NCBI GenBank assembly: GCA_033032175.1
Contig: CM065318.1
Coordinates: forward strand, 1 to 64,000
Direction: 5' to 3'
DNA length: 64,000 nt
Source of the DNA: Saturnia japonica
Taxonomy: Eukaryota > Arthropoda > Insecta > Lepidoptera > Saturniidae
Shown: positions 46,481 to 56,999 of the stretch, in pieces
How positions within the stretch are numbered: the first letter of the stretch is position 1
Layout: every line of letters begins with the position of its first letter
Translations under genes and position numbers: made by a program
Notes under the pieces: generated by a model
Told to the model about the DNA's origin: nothing
Seen by the model: the letters and a program-made list of their open reading frames with translations, nothing else
Database searches by the model: none

Positions 46481-46894
46481 ATCTCACTTTGATTTAGGAT
46501 TTAAAAAGTAAATGTCATAATTTATTCTTTTTATATAACGTTATTTGTTGTTTCTATGCAATTATTTAATCCTAAGATTAATAAATATTTTTTTTAACCA
46601 AAGTAACAATTATTTTAAGTTTATGGAGTTATATTGCCATCTAGGGTTTCTGGTTGAACCTTCTCGAAGTAAAAATTTCCAGGAACTCAACTGATAAAAA
46701 AGCTAACCATTGGTCACCAAGTATAGAGAGCCAGCCTCATATACAATGAAATGTACATGAACTAAGAATCTAATTATTAGATGCTGCCCTTGTATTATTA
46801 AAATCAGATTTAATTGAAAAATACATTAAATGCTCTTACCTAGGTATGCATATAGGTTAGTGATTTTACATTTAGACCAGCAACTTAATAGAGT
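46481..46894. other. Pch2 3' UTR and short spacer
   Basis: AT-rich; AATAAA at 46580-46585 is a plausible Pch2 polyadenylation signal. Nothing else is recognised before the foldback element. Confidence 0.5.
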
Positions 46895-47542
46895 AAGATC
46901 CCAGAGCGATAAGACACAACTTATTTTCTAAAGCATAGAACTTTCAGTTCTTAGTAGTCTCTCGTGTACTTTTTAATACCTGCACGTTTGTAGAGTTGGC
47001 TCCGTGACACCAGCGCAGGCACCAGGTGAGAAAGGTAACTAAAAATCAGAGTTACTTAACTTAAATTTTAATGACTGATTTTTATATATATTTTGTAGAA
47101 TATTACTCTCGAAGTAATATCAAAAAAGTCAGACGTTTTCCATGGGCCAGAACTTTTGCCAGACGCTTTATAACTTTGTAATATTTATCTTAATAACTTT
47201 GTAATATTTATCTTAAAAAATCAGACATTTAAAAATAAATAAAGTTCATTTTTTTTGTAGAGTTTTAAAGCGTCTGGCAAAAGTTCTGGCCCATGGAAAA
47301 CGTCTGACTTTTTTAATATTACTTCGGAGTAATAATATTCTACAAAATATATATAAAAATCAGTCATTAAAATGAAGTTAAGTAACTCTGATTTTTAGTT
47401 ACCTTTCTCACCTGGTACCTGTGCAGGTGTCACAGAGCCAACTCCACAAAGTTACAGGTATTAAAAAGTACACGAGAGACTACTAAGAACCGAAAGTTCT
47501 ATGCTTTAGAAAATAAGTTGTGTCTTATTGCTCTGGGATCTT
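46895..47542. mobile_element. Foldback element: 277-bp inverted arms, 95-bp spacer
   Basis: The left arm 46895-47170 (AAGATCCCAGAGCGATAAGA...CCAGACGCTTTA) and the right arm 47266-47542 are near-perfect reverse complements with few mismatches. The spacer contains two tandem copies of 'taactttgtaatatttatctta'. No target duplication could be fixed and no ORF is present. It is a snapback MITE or the product of an inverted duplication. Confidence 0.85.
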
Positions 47543-48196
47543 GGACTATAAAAAGTATATCTAATTTAAATATTTCAAATAGGCAGGCTCTTTAGTTGAT
47601 TATGATTGGAGTTTCTTTTCTTTTAGTTGATAGTATTTTTTTTATTTAAATTAAAAAAATGTGACTATTACTTTAGCTTACCTGTGGTGTAAGTTACCTC
47701 ACAAAGTGTTAGTGTGCAGAAGTTATTGCGAATTAATATGGTGTTAAATTAAGAAAACTTAGTAGAATGTCCAAATTTATTCATCAAAAAGGCAAATGAA
47801 ACCATCCACATGTTAAGTATTAGTTCGCCATTTCAGCTGCGGAGTGGTCCTGTTCTTCATTCATGTACTATTGAGTAAACAATAACTTAAATCACAGACC
47901 TCTTAAAAGCCCTCTTGTACATTTTCGATTAATGTGTTTTTAAGCCATGCAGGGCCCTTTTAGTTTATCCTTTTTGGTGTAAATGCCCATGTGCCTATTC
48001 CCATCTACCCCTATGGAAAAGATGGAGCTGGACTTGATGCATTGCGTTGATATAAGTGATTAATTTTATTACTTAAAGTGGGTGTGATAATATTATATTA
48101 GAGACCAGATAAGGTTTATTATGGGTTTCGGCATGAGAACATCTCCACATCAGAATGAAACGCAGCAGATTTGTAATTAGTTTTATCGTGAGTAAA
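47543..48196. other. Spacer between foldback and TMEM209 stop
   Basis: AT-rich sequence without coding signal. The part next to 48196 is presumably the 3' UTR of the minus-strand TMEM209 gene. Confidence 0.4.
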
Positions 48197-48841
48197 TCAT
48201 CGACCAATGACCCAGAGCAGGTTGAGTCCAGCACGGCCGAGATGCACGCGCTGCAGGGCGGGCGGGTCGTCTCGAGCCACTGCCGCCAGAAACACGAGCA
48301 GCGTCAGCGCCAGGTTGTCGCGGCCGCGTCCCACATCCAGCGTCTCGTCCGGCAGCGCCACCACGTAGTGTGGCGGCCGTCGGCTAACGCGGTGTATGCG
48401 AGGCCCACGTGTTATTGCTGGGTTGGGCGCGGTTGATAGGTGCACGGAGGAGAAAGGGCGGCGCACCTCACCGGCCATCACCCCGCCTCCTGGCAGCTGC
48501 ACGTCCAGGTAGGACGCGAACAGCTGCAGCACGAGCTCCGCGTCCGTAGGACGGGACTCCTCCCAGTCGGCCCCGCCGCCATCCCACCGGTACCCGCTGA
48601 GGCAGCCGCCACGCGCCAGCTCACGAACGCGCTGAACCAGGTACCGCTGGTCGGCGAACGGCTCGAGGAAGGGCTGGAGCGCGGTCAGCAACGAGGATGC
48701 ACCGGAGGCTCCGGCCGCGGCTGCCGCCAGTCGCTCTAGGCTCGCACTACCGACGCGCGCCTCCGCCCCCGCTGTCGCCAACACATTGTCTAGTCGCTCC
48801 ATTTCACTCACAAGCCGCTCCAGTATCGTTACATGTATCCA
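48197..48841 (-). CDS. TMEM209: TMEM209 last exon (conserved C-terminal domain)
   Basis: The acceptor 'tctttccgcgcag' is followed by TGG ATA CAT (WIHVTILERLVSEMERL), continuing the LNLRL end of the previous exon. This matches the family motif LRxWIxxTIL. 214 codons end at TGA 48199-48197. The family C-terminal signature residues are present, with a slightly unusual SRRPPHY segment and VIGR at the end. Confidence 0.92.
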   Translation of the reverse strand, partial: WIHVTILERLVSEMERLDNVLATAGAEARVGSASLERLAAAAAGASGASSLLTALQPFLEPFADQRYLVQRVRELARGGCLSGYRWDGGGADWEESRPTDAELVLQLFASYLDVQLPGGGVMAGEVRRPFSSVHLSTAPNPAITRGPRIHRVSRRPPHYVVALPDETLDVGRGRDNLALTLLVFLAAVARDDPPALQRVHLGRAGLNLLWVIGR

Positions 48842-51800
48842 CTGCGCGGAAAGATAAATTTCACTTGAGCAATGGTAAAATGGACTCTGACCTCAAACAG
48901 AAATGAAAAGCGCGAGTTATATTACACACTGACCAGTCTCAGGTTGAGATGAAACTGTGTGAGCCGCTGTGGATCCAGTTGCAGCCGGCGTAACACCTGC
49001 GGAGGGGAACGGGAGCCCCGCGCACCCTCCTCCCGCCCAGCCTCCGGAGAGCTCTCCCCGGCACCAGGCACGCTTTCTGCACATACATACAGTTGTGGTC
49101 GTATACATAGAAACACTACTAATGCTCCTTCACATTATGTAAGATACTTCACCGCAATCGTTTTTATTTTGAAATTAAACAATAAATAGGACAACAATAT
49201 GTTCAAGGATTTATCATTTATTAGAAAAACAATATAAATCCCATTACACAAGCCCACTTACAATATTACATTACAGACAAACATTTAAATCAGTTTTAAG
49301 GTATGAACAATAATGGTCAACTAATTAGAAACAACAACAAAAAAGTATAAAAAACAATATTTTTTTAAGTATTAGTAATTAGGTAGTATTCTTACTTACG
49401 AAATAGCTACTATCCACAGCCTACCAATAGTTATAATTAATATTTAGTGGCATATCCCTTATTTTCTATAACAACACTGCAAGGACATGACATTGATTCA
49501 ATCAATTTCATACATTTTTCTAGCAGGATTGAATTCCATGCTTCAACAAATGCTTCATATAGTTCGTTTTGACTGGTGTTATGTTTGTTTGAGACTTTCT
49601 TTTTAACAATGTACCACGTATTTTCTATCGGGTTTAAATCCAGACTATTTGCTGGCCAGTCTAAAATGGATATACGCTGTTCGCTAAGGAAACATTTGAC
49701 GCTATTGTCCGTGTGTCTAGGGTCATTGTCATGCTGAAACATCCAAGATACAGCCAAATTATCGTTCTAGTAGGGAATCATTGTGTGCTCTAAGATATTT
49801 TTGTATTGCCATGGATCTCTTGAACCTTCAATCTTCCGAACGGGTTAAACTCCACATCCGGAAAAACACCCCCAAACTTTAATGTTACCGCCAACGTGCT
49901 TGACTATACTCCTTGTGTATTTATAATTAAAAGCATTGTTTACAGGGCGTGTAACATAGCGCTTTCCATCGGAATTTATCATATTTATTTTCGTTTAATC
50001 TGAAAATAACGCTTTTTCCCATTCTCATACCATCCATTTAACATATTTTTTAGCGAATAATAAACGCTTCTCTCGGTGTTGCTTGGAAAGAAGCGATACC
50101 TTTCGAGAGATTCTTCCAAACAATTTAGCTTCCACTAATCTTCGGTGTATCAGTCTTGAGATGTTTCTCGGGTCATCAGGCGATAAAACGTCATTTTGAA
50201 CCTTTACTTGGGTCTTTTTTAGCAACACGAGAGATTAGCGTATCTTCTCTGGGAGAGGTTTTTCTTGGCCGAGCCTTTCTAAGAACATTTTCAACAGTTT
50301 CATGTTTTATAATGATCAATTGCATTAAAAACTTTCTTAACAGACAATTTAAGTGGTCAGCTATTCTTCTGTACGGGCACTTATGATCTATATGTAAATT
50401 AACAATTATTTGCCTAGTTGACGCGTACAACTTTTATTTTGCCCATTTTGAACAAAATAAAATTCAGATTAAATTTTGAATTGCCGCCAAAGTAATAGAA
50501 AAAGCCAAGAAAGAAATGTTATTCTCCAATTTCATAAAAAGAACGAGCTATGGATGCTTTTTAAATATTTCTAATTTGGCGTCCAAGCGGCCAGTAACAG
50601 AAAATAAACTACATGTGTAAGACTCATTTTGTAATTAAACGTAAGATATGTTATTTAATGAGTTTTTTATTTGAGTGGCTATATTATTGCATGATTTTTA
50701 ACATTTGTATGTTGAAGTTATACTTTCTTTATTCATAAGAAGTGTTTCTAATTATATGACCACCACTGTAGTTCATCAAGTGTGTATAAGATACTTCTTT
50801 ATTGTATTGAAATAAACTTGATTTATATAAATACAAATGAAATGTAGGACAATGTGCATACTGAAACAATATCATTGTTACAAGAGAAAGATTTAGGAGG
50901 TATTGCCAGATAAACAAAATACAAAATGCAGGACAAAGCAAAGTTATCACAGAAATAAATATGTGCAGCAGTAAATCAGCACTATTTAGGGCAATTTTAC
51001 CCAAGGTAGATAGGTATATAGTAAGTATACAGAATCCTCAGGAGTATCAACATATTTAGTGAAGTTCAGTTAAGATTGTGCTTGATTGCTTGGCGACTTA
51101 CAACTGATGTATTTGTTACGTTTTCACGCATAAACCACTCAATTAATATAGATGAATTTTGTTATAAAGATAGATTGGATCCTAAGGACATACGCTACCT
51201 AATATTGCGAAACTGAAACTTTAATTTAAGAGGTGACATACGGGATGAAAGTTTGTATGGAGAACGCATCATTTGTCAAATTAGAGAAATGCTTTTGCTA
51301 TTATGCTTTTGGTAACAAATAAAGAGTGTTTTGCGTTTTTGAAGAATAATCCTTCAAGCTGATGTTTAGAAAAGGGAAACCATAAAATATTTCCCACTTA
51401 AATGTGGACGAAGTCGCGGGTACCGCCTAGTTTTGGATAAATAAATTTTAAAATGTATTTTGTATCATTCAACATTTTAATTTAGTAAAATATTATTGTG
51501 AAGAATATACATTAGATTTCCTGTTTTATATCCCTACCGTGTACCGTCGCGTGGTCAGTACACACCATTGTCAATGGGAGAGTGCTGGTATGTATGATGA
51601 TGTGGAACAGCTGGCGTACTCGGCCACAGAACCTCGCCCACCGGTAAAGCTGGCCCAGCGGTCCATCCCGAGTGAGCCAAGCTGGGCTCCGGTGTGACTA
51701 GCTCGCACTGCCTGCCAACAAACCAGCACACTATGTCAATAACTGGGGCATGGTTGAACTAAACAAAGAAAAAAGCTCTGCCTCACCTTAAGTAGTCAGC

Positions 51801-54793
51801 GAGCGCGCGCCGGTCAGCGATGAACTTATCGCATCGGCCGGGAAGTGACGAATGCGGTGAACGGGAAGAGGGCGAAGATGAGTGTGTAAATACACGAGGT
51901 GGAGAAGCAGGTGGCGACGGCGAAGAATGATCGCGACGCCAAGGTCGTGCTAATAGGTTCGCCTGCCAGCTTGCTTGCAGGTCAGACTCGGGTGTGGACC
52001 TCGACAAGGTACTGGGCGAGACGCGGCGCGAAGGGAAGCGGACGCACAGAGAGGACGCGAGGCGAAGCCCGTGCTGTAGCGTGTTGGCAGCTAGTACTGC
52101 TGTGATACACAGCTGTATGTAATGCAGCACCGTTGTGTACTCTGAACACTTGCAGCACCTGGTGCCAAATAGTAGAGTGTAAACTGGTACCTCATTCGTT
52201 TATACTCTCTGTGAGGATGAAATTAATAAAATTGAAGTGTCTGTTTGTAATGTCAAAATAACAGTAACTTAGGCTACTTTTATTTTAGAAAAAGAATTAG
52301 TGTTCCACACAAATAAAAAAAACTGATCATAGTGAATCAATTCGGGCGCTTAAATGGCTTATGCTGAGTAAACCATAGGAGATATAGCAAATTAATGTAC
52401 TACATATTCATAGGCATTAAAAAGTCAGAGAGAGTATACATCTATCTTCTAAGGAACACCCACAATAAGCATTTTTGTCTTTAAAATAGCTGGGAGCAGG
52501 GGAGCAAGATTCGCACGGGCATTCTGTAGTCCATGTGAGCGAAGCCAGAGGCACAGCTAGTTTTAAATAATATTATTTGGGAATTGTATATCATTGAATG
52601 TATAACTATTGTATAACTATAAATTGAAAATATGGGAATCTGTAATAGGGAGTAGAATTTTTTTTGGAATATACATGGCACAGTACTTGCAATTTCACCA
52701 CAATATTTGTACAATATATTGTAATATTGCATGTACAATGATTTAGGTTTTATGTTTTGTTTCATTTTGTTAGTCCCACTGTAAAAATTATCAATTCTCA
52801 AAATATAAACAAACTATATGAGCAACCACAAATAGGGAATATGCATGAAATTTTAAAAAAGGCATATATTTTTTTACAAACTTTATCACTACTGAATCAC
52901 AAAAATATCAATCATTTTCGATTGAATTCAACATTATTGGGATAACAATTGATAAAAAGTCTAAAAATGATGTGGAAAACTCAACACCATTGGTCAAGCA
53001 TAATAGTGACTTCAAAGTTTATAATAACAAGTGAGTCTTCATAATTGTTGGTGTTTTTTGTGGGTGTAAAAACAAAATAGACTGTAATGGCTTAAGGAAG
53101 ATACTGACGTCAAGTGATTTCACAACTATATACATATAAGCCTTGTTGGAGCAATCATATTTCTTTTCATAATTTTACACTACTTTTTTTTAATGTCTTA
53201 ACCTCTCAGAACAAGAAAAAATACCTTATCAAGTTATCACTTACATTCCATGTAATATTTTTGCACATAGGCAAAATATAGTACTTATAACTTGCTTTTT
53301 GCCGGAACACACCTATTGGTGCTTGGCGACAGATTTGCAACTTGAGGGTGGTGGCTAGCCAGGTGGACGATATAATTAAGCACTCTGGATAGCTGGAAGC
53401 AAGTATGAGAAGCAAGACCAGTGATAGGCTACATAGGTGTGAGGGTGGCAGAGTAATTTAACATGGATGGTTTTATCGATCGTGCTCTGTAAGAAAAGCA
53501 TCAACTACTAAATAAAATGTCCCACAAAAGGAATCCTTTAAAAACCTGACAACTATACTATTTCCATTTCTTTATTTTCTTGATGACAATTCTAATTTGA
53601 TAGTTATAGTGTTGTGACCAAATAAGTAATCACCATCAAGTGGGATTCTCCAGATTTTGATTAAAATAAATAAATAAAGATTACCTGTCCTTATAATTAT
53701 ATAGTCAAGTACCTACCTATACCTACTTATTTTACAACAGCTTTGAAAATTTTGAAGAAGTTGGCATTATCAATCAATAATTAATACATGTAACATCTTG
53801 TAATGAAATATTATATTAGTTAATAAATTTGTACAAAAGCATCAGCAGTAGTTTAGTTTCTTACATTTTGTAAAAAAATATCAGGTCTGTTATCAATTTA
53901 TCATGTTACGTTTATCGATATAGCTCCATCCCTATCAGTTTCTCCGACTCTGGTATAACCTTGTACGTGTGTAAATGACATATTTTTATAAAATAATGCA
54001 TACATAATGTAAAAAAGATGCTTGTTCAAGTTTTCACAGGAGCTGTTATCGAGAAAGTAAAGAAATAGAAATGGTATAAGAACAATTACTTGGCGTCATT
54101 GTAACGTGCAGTCTGCCCAATCCTTAATATGGTAATATATTATAAATGGCCACAAATTCCATGTGAAGCATGGATAAGGAAAATCAAATGCCCAACATCA
54201 CAGTGTGACATGTATGTACATTAACTAATGCAGATCTCATTTTAAAACTTCTTGTGTTTTATAAATGCACTGAATGCTATATTTTTAAATGTTTACTTCT
54301 AGTTTTGTACATAAAAATATTTTTTTTATTCATGTGTCAACTTATTTTAAAAATGAACTGGAAATTTTCTATATAACTTGCTACTTTTGATATATTATTG
54401 TAAATTTATTCAATACGAAAAACTACTTCTTACTATTATTTAGAATTTAGAAGCTCATAACTTGACAAATAAGCATCATAGAAAAAGATTGTGTGCACAT
54501 TTTAGAACCTCACTCTTTTCTAGTTGTCCGCTTCACGTGAATTGCATCACAAGTCAATGTTCGATTAACCACATTTTCATAATAATATGTCACAGTGCTA
54601 ATAGTATACAGCAAGGAATATAATACTCTCTTACGAGAGGGTATACAGGAACACGAATACTTACAAATCATAAGCGAAAACAGAGAAGAGGACACCATTT
54701 ATTACGATCCACCGCAGTGAGCTCGAGCGCTTTTGCTTCTCATAATTCTGATCGATCTTCTCTCTTACTAAAGTAGACTTTGGGCTCAAAGAC
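48197..54793 (-). CDS. TMEM209: Transmembrane protein 209 (nuclear-envelope family), gene span, 5' end not found
   Basis: Minus-strand exons 54793-54665, (about 53440-53250), about 52113-51787, 51711-51566, 49076-48934 and 48841-48197. The last three and their joins are secure: phases agree, and the product carries the family's conserved C-terminal domain (YLVQRVRELARGGCLSGYRW, PTDAELVLQLFASYLD, PPHYVVALP, TLLVFLAAV, VHLGRAGLNLLWVIG). The N-terminal exon encodes a short soluble stretch and a hydrophobic segment. TMEM209 family proteins sit in the nuclear envelope/ER and have been linked to the nucleoporin NUP205. A Tc1 element fills the 51565-49077 intron, and a short retroelement lies at 52215-52563. 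Confidence 0.85.
48934..49076 (-). CDS. TMEM209: TMEM209 penultimate exon
   Basis: This 143-nt exon has acceptor 'gtatgtatgtgcag' and donor CTG|GTCAGT. It encodes an acidic/Gly linker and VLRRLQLDPQRLTQFHLNLRL. Only 12 bases separate its acceptor from the end of the Tc1 element to its right, so the branch-point region is transposon-derived. Confidence 0.85.
49090..50768 (-). mobile_element. Tc1-type DNA transposon, 1,679 bp, in a TMEM209 intron
   Basis: The ends CAGTTGTGGTCGTATACATA (49090...) and, in reverse from 50768, CAGTGGTGGTCATATAATTA are about 35-bp terminal inverted repeats at roughly 80 percent. Each is followed by the TA target duplication (49088-49089 and 50769-50770). The transposase is on the minus strand and is broken: an N-terminal HTH part (50430-50191, RKARPRKTSPREDTLISRV), a second HTH/core part (50228-50025) and a C-terminal DDE part (49757-49437) with FQHDNDPRHT, LDWPANSLDLNPIENTW. 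The element is inactive. Confidence 0.92.
49437..50430 (-). pseudogene. Tc1 transposase remnant
   Basis: Three minus-strand fragments. The N-terminal helix-turn-helix frame overlaps the second fragment at 50191-50228, implying a frameshift there. A longer gap of degraded core (49758-50024) contains the first catalytic Asp region. The C-terminal fragment keeps the D...E pair in DNDPRHT and NPIENTW. No frame spans the whole protein. Confidence 0.88.
51566..51711 (-). CDS. TMEM209: TMEM209 middle exon
   Basis: This 146-nt exon has acceptor 'ttgttggcag'. G completes the Arg codon split after YLR, then QCELVTPEPSLAHSGW follows, ending HSPIDN with donor G|GTGTGT (phase 1), which fits the next acceptor (AA). 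It is a Ser/Pro/His-rich linker as expected between the membrane and C-terminal domains. The donor is the weakest part of the model. Confidence 0.7.
51787..52113 (-). CDS. TMEM209: TMEM209 linker exon
   Basis: An open Ser/Pro/Arg-rich frame ends CDKFIADRRALADYLR|GTGAGG. The 'D..I.D...L..YLR' end is the family's conserved pre-C-terminal motif, and the flanking low-complexity Ser/Pro region agrees with TMEM209 linkers. Several AG dinucleotides could be the acceptor; 52113 (after 'ttacatacag') is my best guess. Confidence 0.65.
52215..52563 (+). mobile_element. Short non-autonomous retroelement (copy A)
   Basis: It shares about 340 bases in the same order with 55970-56478. Landmarks: 'aataaaattgaagtgtctgtttgtaat', 'caattcgggcgcttaaa', 'tatctatcttctaaggaacaccc', and the tail 'gtgagcgaagccagaggcacagctagt'. 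The tail is the common lepidopteran 3' end seen at other sites here. A segment of about 125 bp present in copy B is missing. It has no coding capacity. Confidence 0.7.
53250..53440 (-). CDS. TMEM209: Candidate TMEM209 second-membrane-segment exon
   Basis: The minus strand has a pyrimidine-rich acceptor ('cctcacacctatgtag' or 'cttgcttccag') followed by a hydrophobic stretch (LSLVLLLILASS) in the frame demanded by the upstream exon (phase 2). In another frame it reads LSRVLNYIVHLASHH and ANLSPS, reminiscent of the family's post-TM2 'RYL...LSP' motif. The two frames conflict, so either an indel is present or one reading is chance. Confidence 0.35.
54665..54793 (-). CDS. TMEM209: TMEM209 N-terminal exon with first membrane segment
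   Basis: This 129-nt exon has acceptor 'cacaccacacag' and an excellent donor TT|GTAAGTATT. It reads SLSPKSTLVREKIDQNYEKQ, then KRSSSLRWIVINGVLFSVFAYD, a basic stretch followed by one membrane helix as at the N-terminus of TMEM209. It begins by completing a split codon, so a short initiating exon must lie further right; I could not identify it. The match is by pattern, not a strong motif. Confidence 0.6.
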
Positions 54794-55454
54794 CTGTGTG
54801 GTGTGAAACAGTAAAAGTAAGAACCCTTTTACTAATAGCAATCCGATTACTTACTAAGTTATTTACTGATTATACTCACATTTTCTATAAACGAAATTAT
54901 TTCAAAGATTAAAAATAACATTTGCGGTATGTAGTTATTGAGAGCGAGGACGTAAATTTAGTTCAGTTACTATTTAAATTTCAGTTTATAAAATACTCTT
55001 GTGAAGTGGCGTGAGCAGCCAGTTCCTTGCACATCTAATAGTCTGTGGTTCCTTGAGCCAGTACTAGAGGTATTAATATATTCGTATTATGTACAGGGAT
55101 AATAATACGCGCCACGGACTAATATATTATGATCCACGAATACAGAATAATAGGTTACCAAATAGGTATTAGTCTAATAATAGGCACGCGATTCACGATC
55201 CGCGCGGCGAGTCACCGCAAGAACCTCTCTCTTTGTTCGTTATAGAGGGCGCATCTTGCGAGTAAGCGAGATAACTACATGATTTGAAACTTTGTATAGA
55301 ATCGACCGCAGGCTGCTGGCTGATCGTATGCGCAGTTAGGTATGTATAATAAAGACATCATTATATACATCTGGCTTCGTATGAAAACTGCAGCGTTGGT
55401 AACACTGTAAGCAAGCAATGAGAACAGAATCACTATATTAGTCACCGTTTTTAA

Positions 55455-55730
55455 CGAATATCAGCGTATTAGCTAATACGGATATTAGTTAGGTTCACAG
55501 ATTAGTTTGTAATATCTGTATTAGGAATCTACTGGTATTTCGTTTTATAGAATATTAGGCACTAAATAAAATAATATATATATATTAATATTAGGCATCG
55601 TTTATATCGAATATCAGTGTATTAGCTAATACGGATATTAGATAGATTCATAGATTAGTTTATAGTTTTTGTATTAGGTATCTATTAGTATTTCGTATTA
55701 TATTAGCGATTTCTTCAGTTCCCTGTAACT
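55455..55730. repeat. 153-bp tandem duplication inside the hAT element
   Basis: 'cgaatatcagcgtattagctaatacggatattag' at 55455 recurs at 55608 with few changes, followed in both copies by 'attc/gttcacagattagttt'. The core GTATTAGCTAATAC is itself palindromic. Confidence 0.8.
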
Positions 55731-55964
55731 AGCTGCGATTGCATACATGTTATCGTATCTATATATTTTGGAGAATTTGATATGTAAATATTTATTATTT
55801 TATGTTTAGAATCAACTAAAAAATCAATCGATTGACGTTTTTAATGGGCATATATAAAAATCTATAATTGTAGTATATACATGACATAGTGATATTTTTT
55901 TACATAAAATATTTTAATATACTTACCAAAGATTTTGACGTTAACGACAGTCCGTAATTTATAC

Positions 55965-56478
55965 AAATAATAAAATTGAAGTGTCGGTTTGTAATACCAA
56001 AATCACAGTTTTTTTTTACTAAATGCATATGAAAGTATATACGATACCTATAATAAATAACCCATTTTTTAAATTTTTGTCTGTCTGTTTGTTCCGGGTA
56101 ATCTCCGAAACGGTTGGACAGATTTTGACAGGACTTTCACTGGTAGATAGCTGATTTTATAGGAAGTAACATAGGCTACCTTTATTTTAGAAAAATAATT
56201 AGGGATCCGCATTAATAAAAAAAAACTGGTCATGGCGAATCAATTTGGGCGCTTAAAATGGCTTACGCTGAGTAAACTATAGAGATACAGCAAATTAACG
56301 TACTAAATAATTGTAGACATTAAAAATACCTACAAAAAAGTCAGGGAGAGTATACGTCTATCTTCTAAGGAACACCCACAATAAGCATTATTGTCTTTAA
56401 AATAGGCGGGAGCGGGGGAGTAGGATTCGCGTGGGCATTCTGTACTCCACCTGAGCGAAGCCGCGGGCACAGCTGGTT
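55965..56478 (+). mobile_element. Short non-autonomous retroelement (copy B), nested in hAT
   Basis: The longer relative of copy A at 52215-52563. It additionally has 'gtctgtctgtttgttccgggtaatctccgaaacggttgg' and ends 'gagcgaagccgcgggcacagctggt'. The fuller length suggests this is nearer the original element. No ORF is present; probably mobilised by an RTE-like LINE sharing this tail (inference). Confidence 0.7.
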
Positions 56479-56999
56479 TATTAATACGAAAGAAAATTTT
56501 ACCACTTTTACGTTTATGTTATATAATAAGCATACGGATAATAATAATAAATATTCACAACAATCTTTTATTTCATACACACATTCTATAAGTATAGAGA
56601 ATACTGAGAATAGATTTGCTTAAATATCAGTATTAGATTCAAGTAGGTAGCGAATAGCGTATATTGAATCGGTGACTAATATTTGCCGAATACCAAAATA
56701 TCAGCCTACTAGAACACCTCTAGCCAGTACCACAGTAATAGAATAATAGTAATACGCAGTCCTAGTTGGTCCTGTCCTTTAAATACAAAATAGTAGATAT
56801 TCTGTGGCCAGTAACTAGGGTTGCCAGATGGCGAATTGTTTTTTTTTCTACCAGTTCTGTCAAATATCTCGTACTTTCCATACAAAATCTCATAAAAGAA
56901 TTAATTTTAAAAAACCTCCCAATAACCTTAATTTACACTATGCACTAATACTAACTAGTCCATACCTTAAGTTAAGTTTAGTAAGCTTATTCTTTAAGT

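Larger units (their letters stand above)
55065..56722. mobile_element. hAT-type non-autonomous transposon with 8-bp target duplication
   Basis: Both ends are TAGAGGTRTT in inverted orientation (55065 rightwards; 56722 leftwards). They are flanked by identical GCCAGTAC (55057-55064 and 56723-56730). An 8-bp duplication with TAG-type ends is characteristic of hAT elements. The interior is AT-rich and non-coding, with a 153-bp tandem duplication (55455-55730) and a nested short retroelement (about 55965-56478). Confidence 0.85.

Noticed and set aside
48155..48739. Plus-strand ORFs opposite TMEM209 last exon
   Set aside because: They are antisense shadows; family motifs and splice sites are on the minus strand.
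54510..54698. Minus-strand ORF starting MVSSSLFSLMI as a small secreted protein
   Set aside because: A different frame of the same stretch, with acceptor and donor in phase, reads as the TMEM209 first membrane segment.
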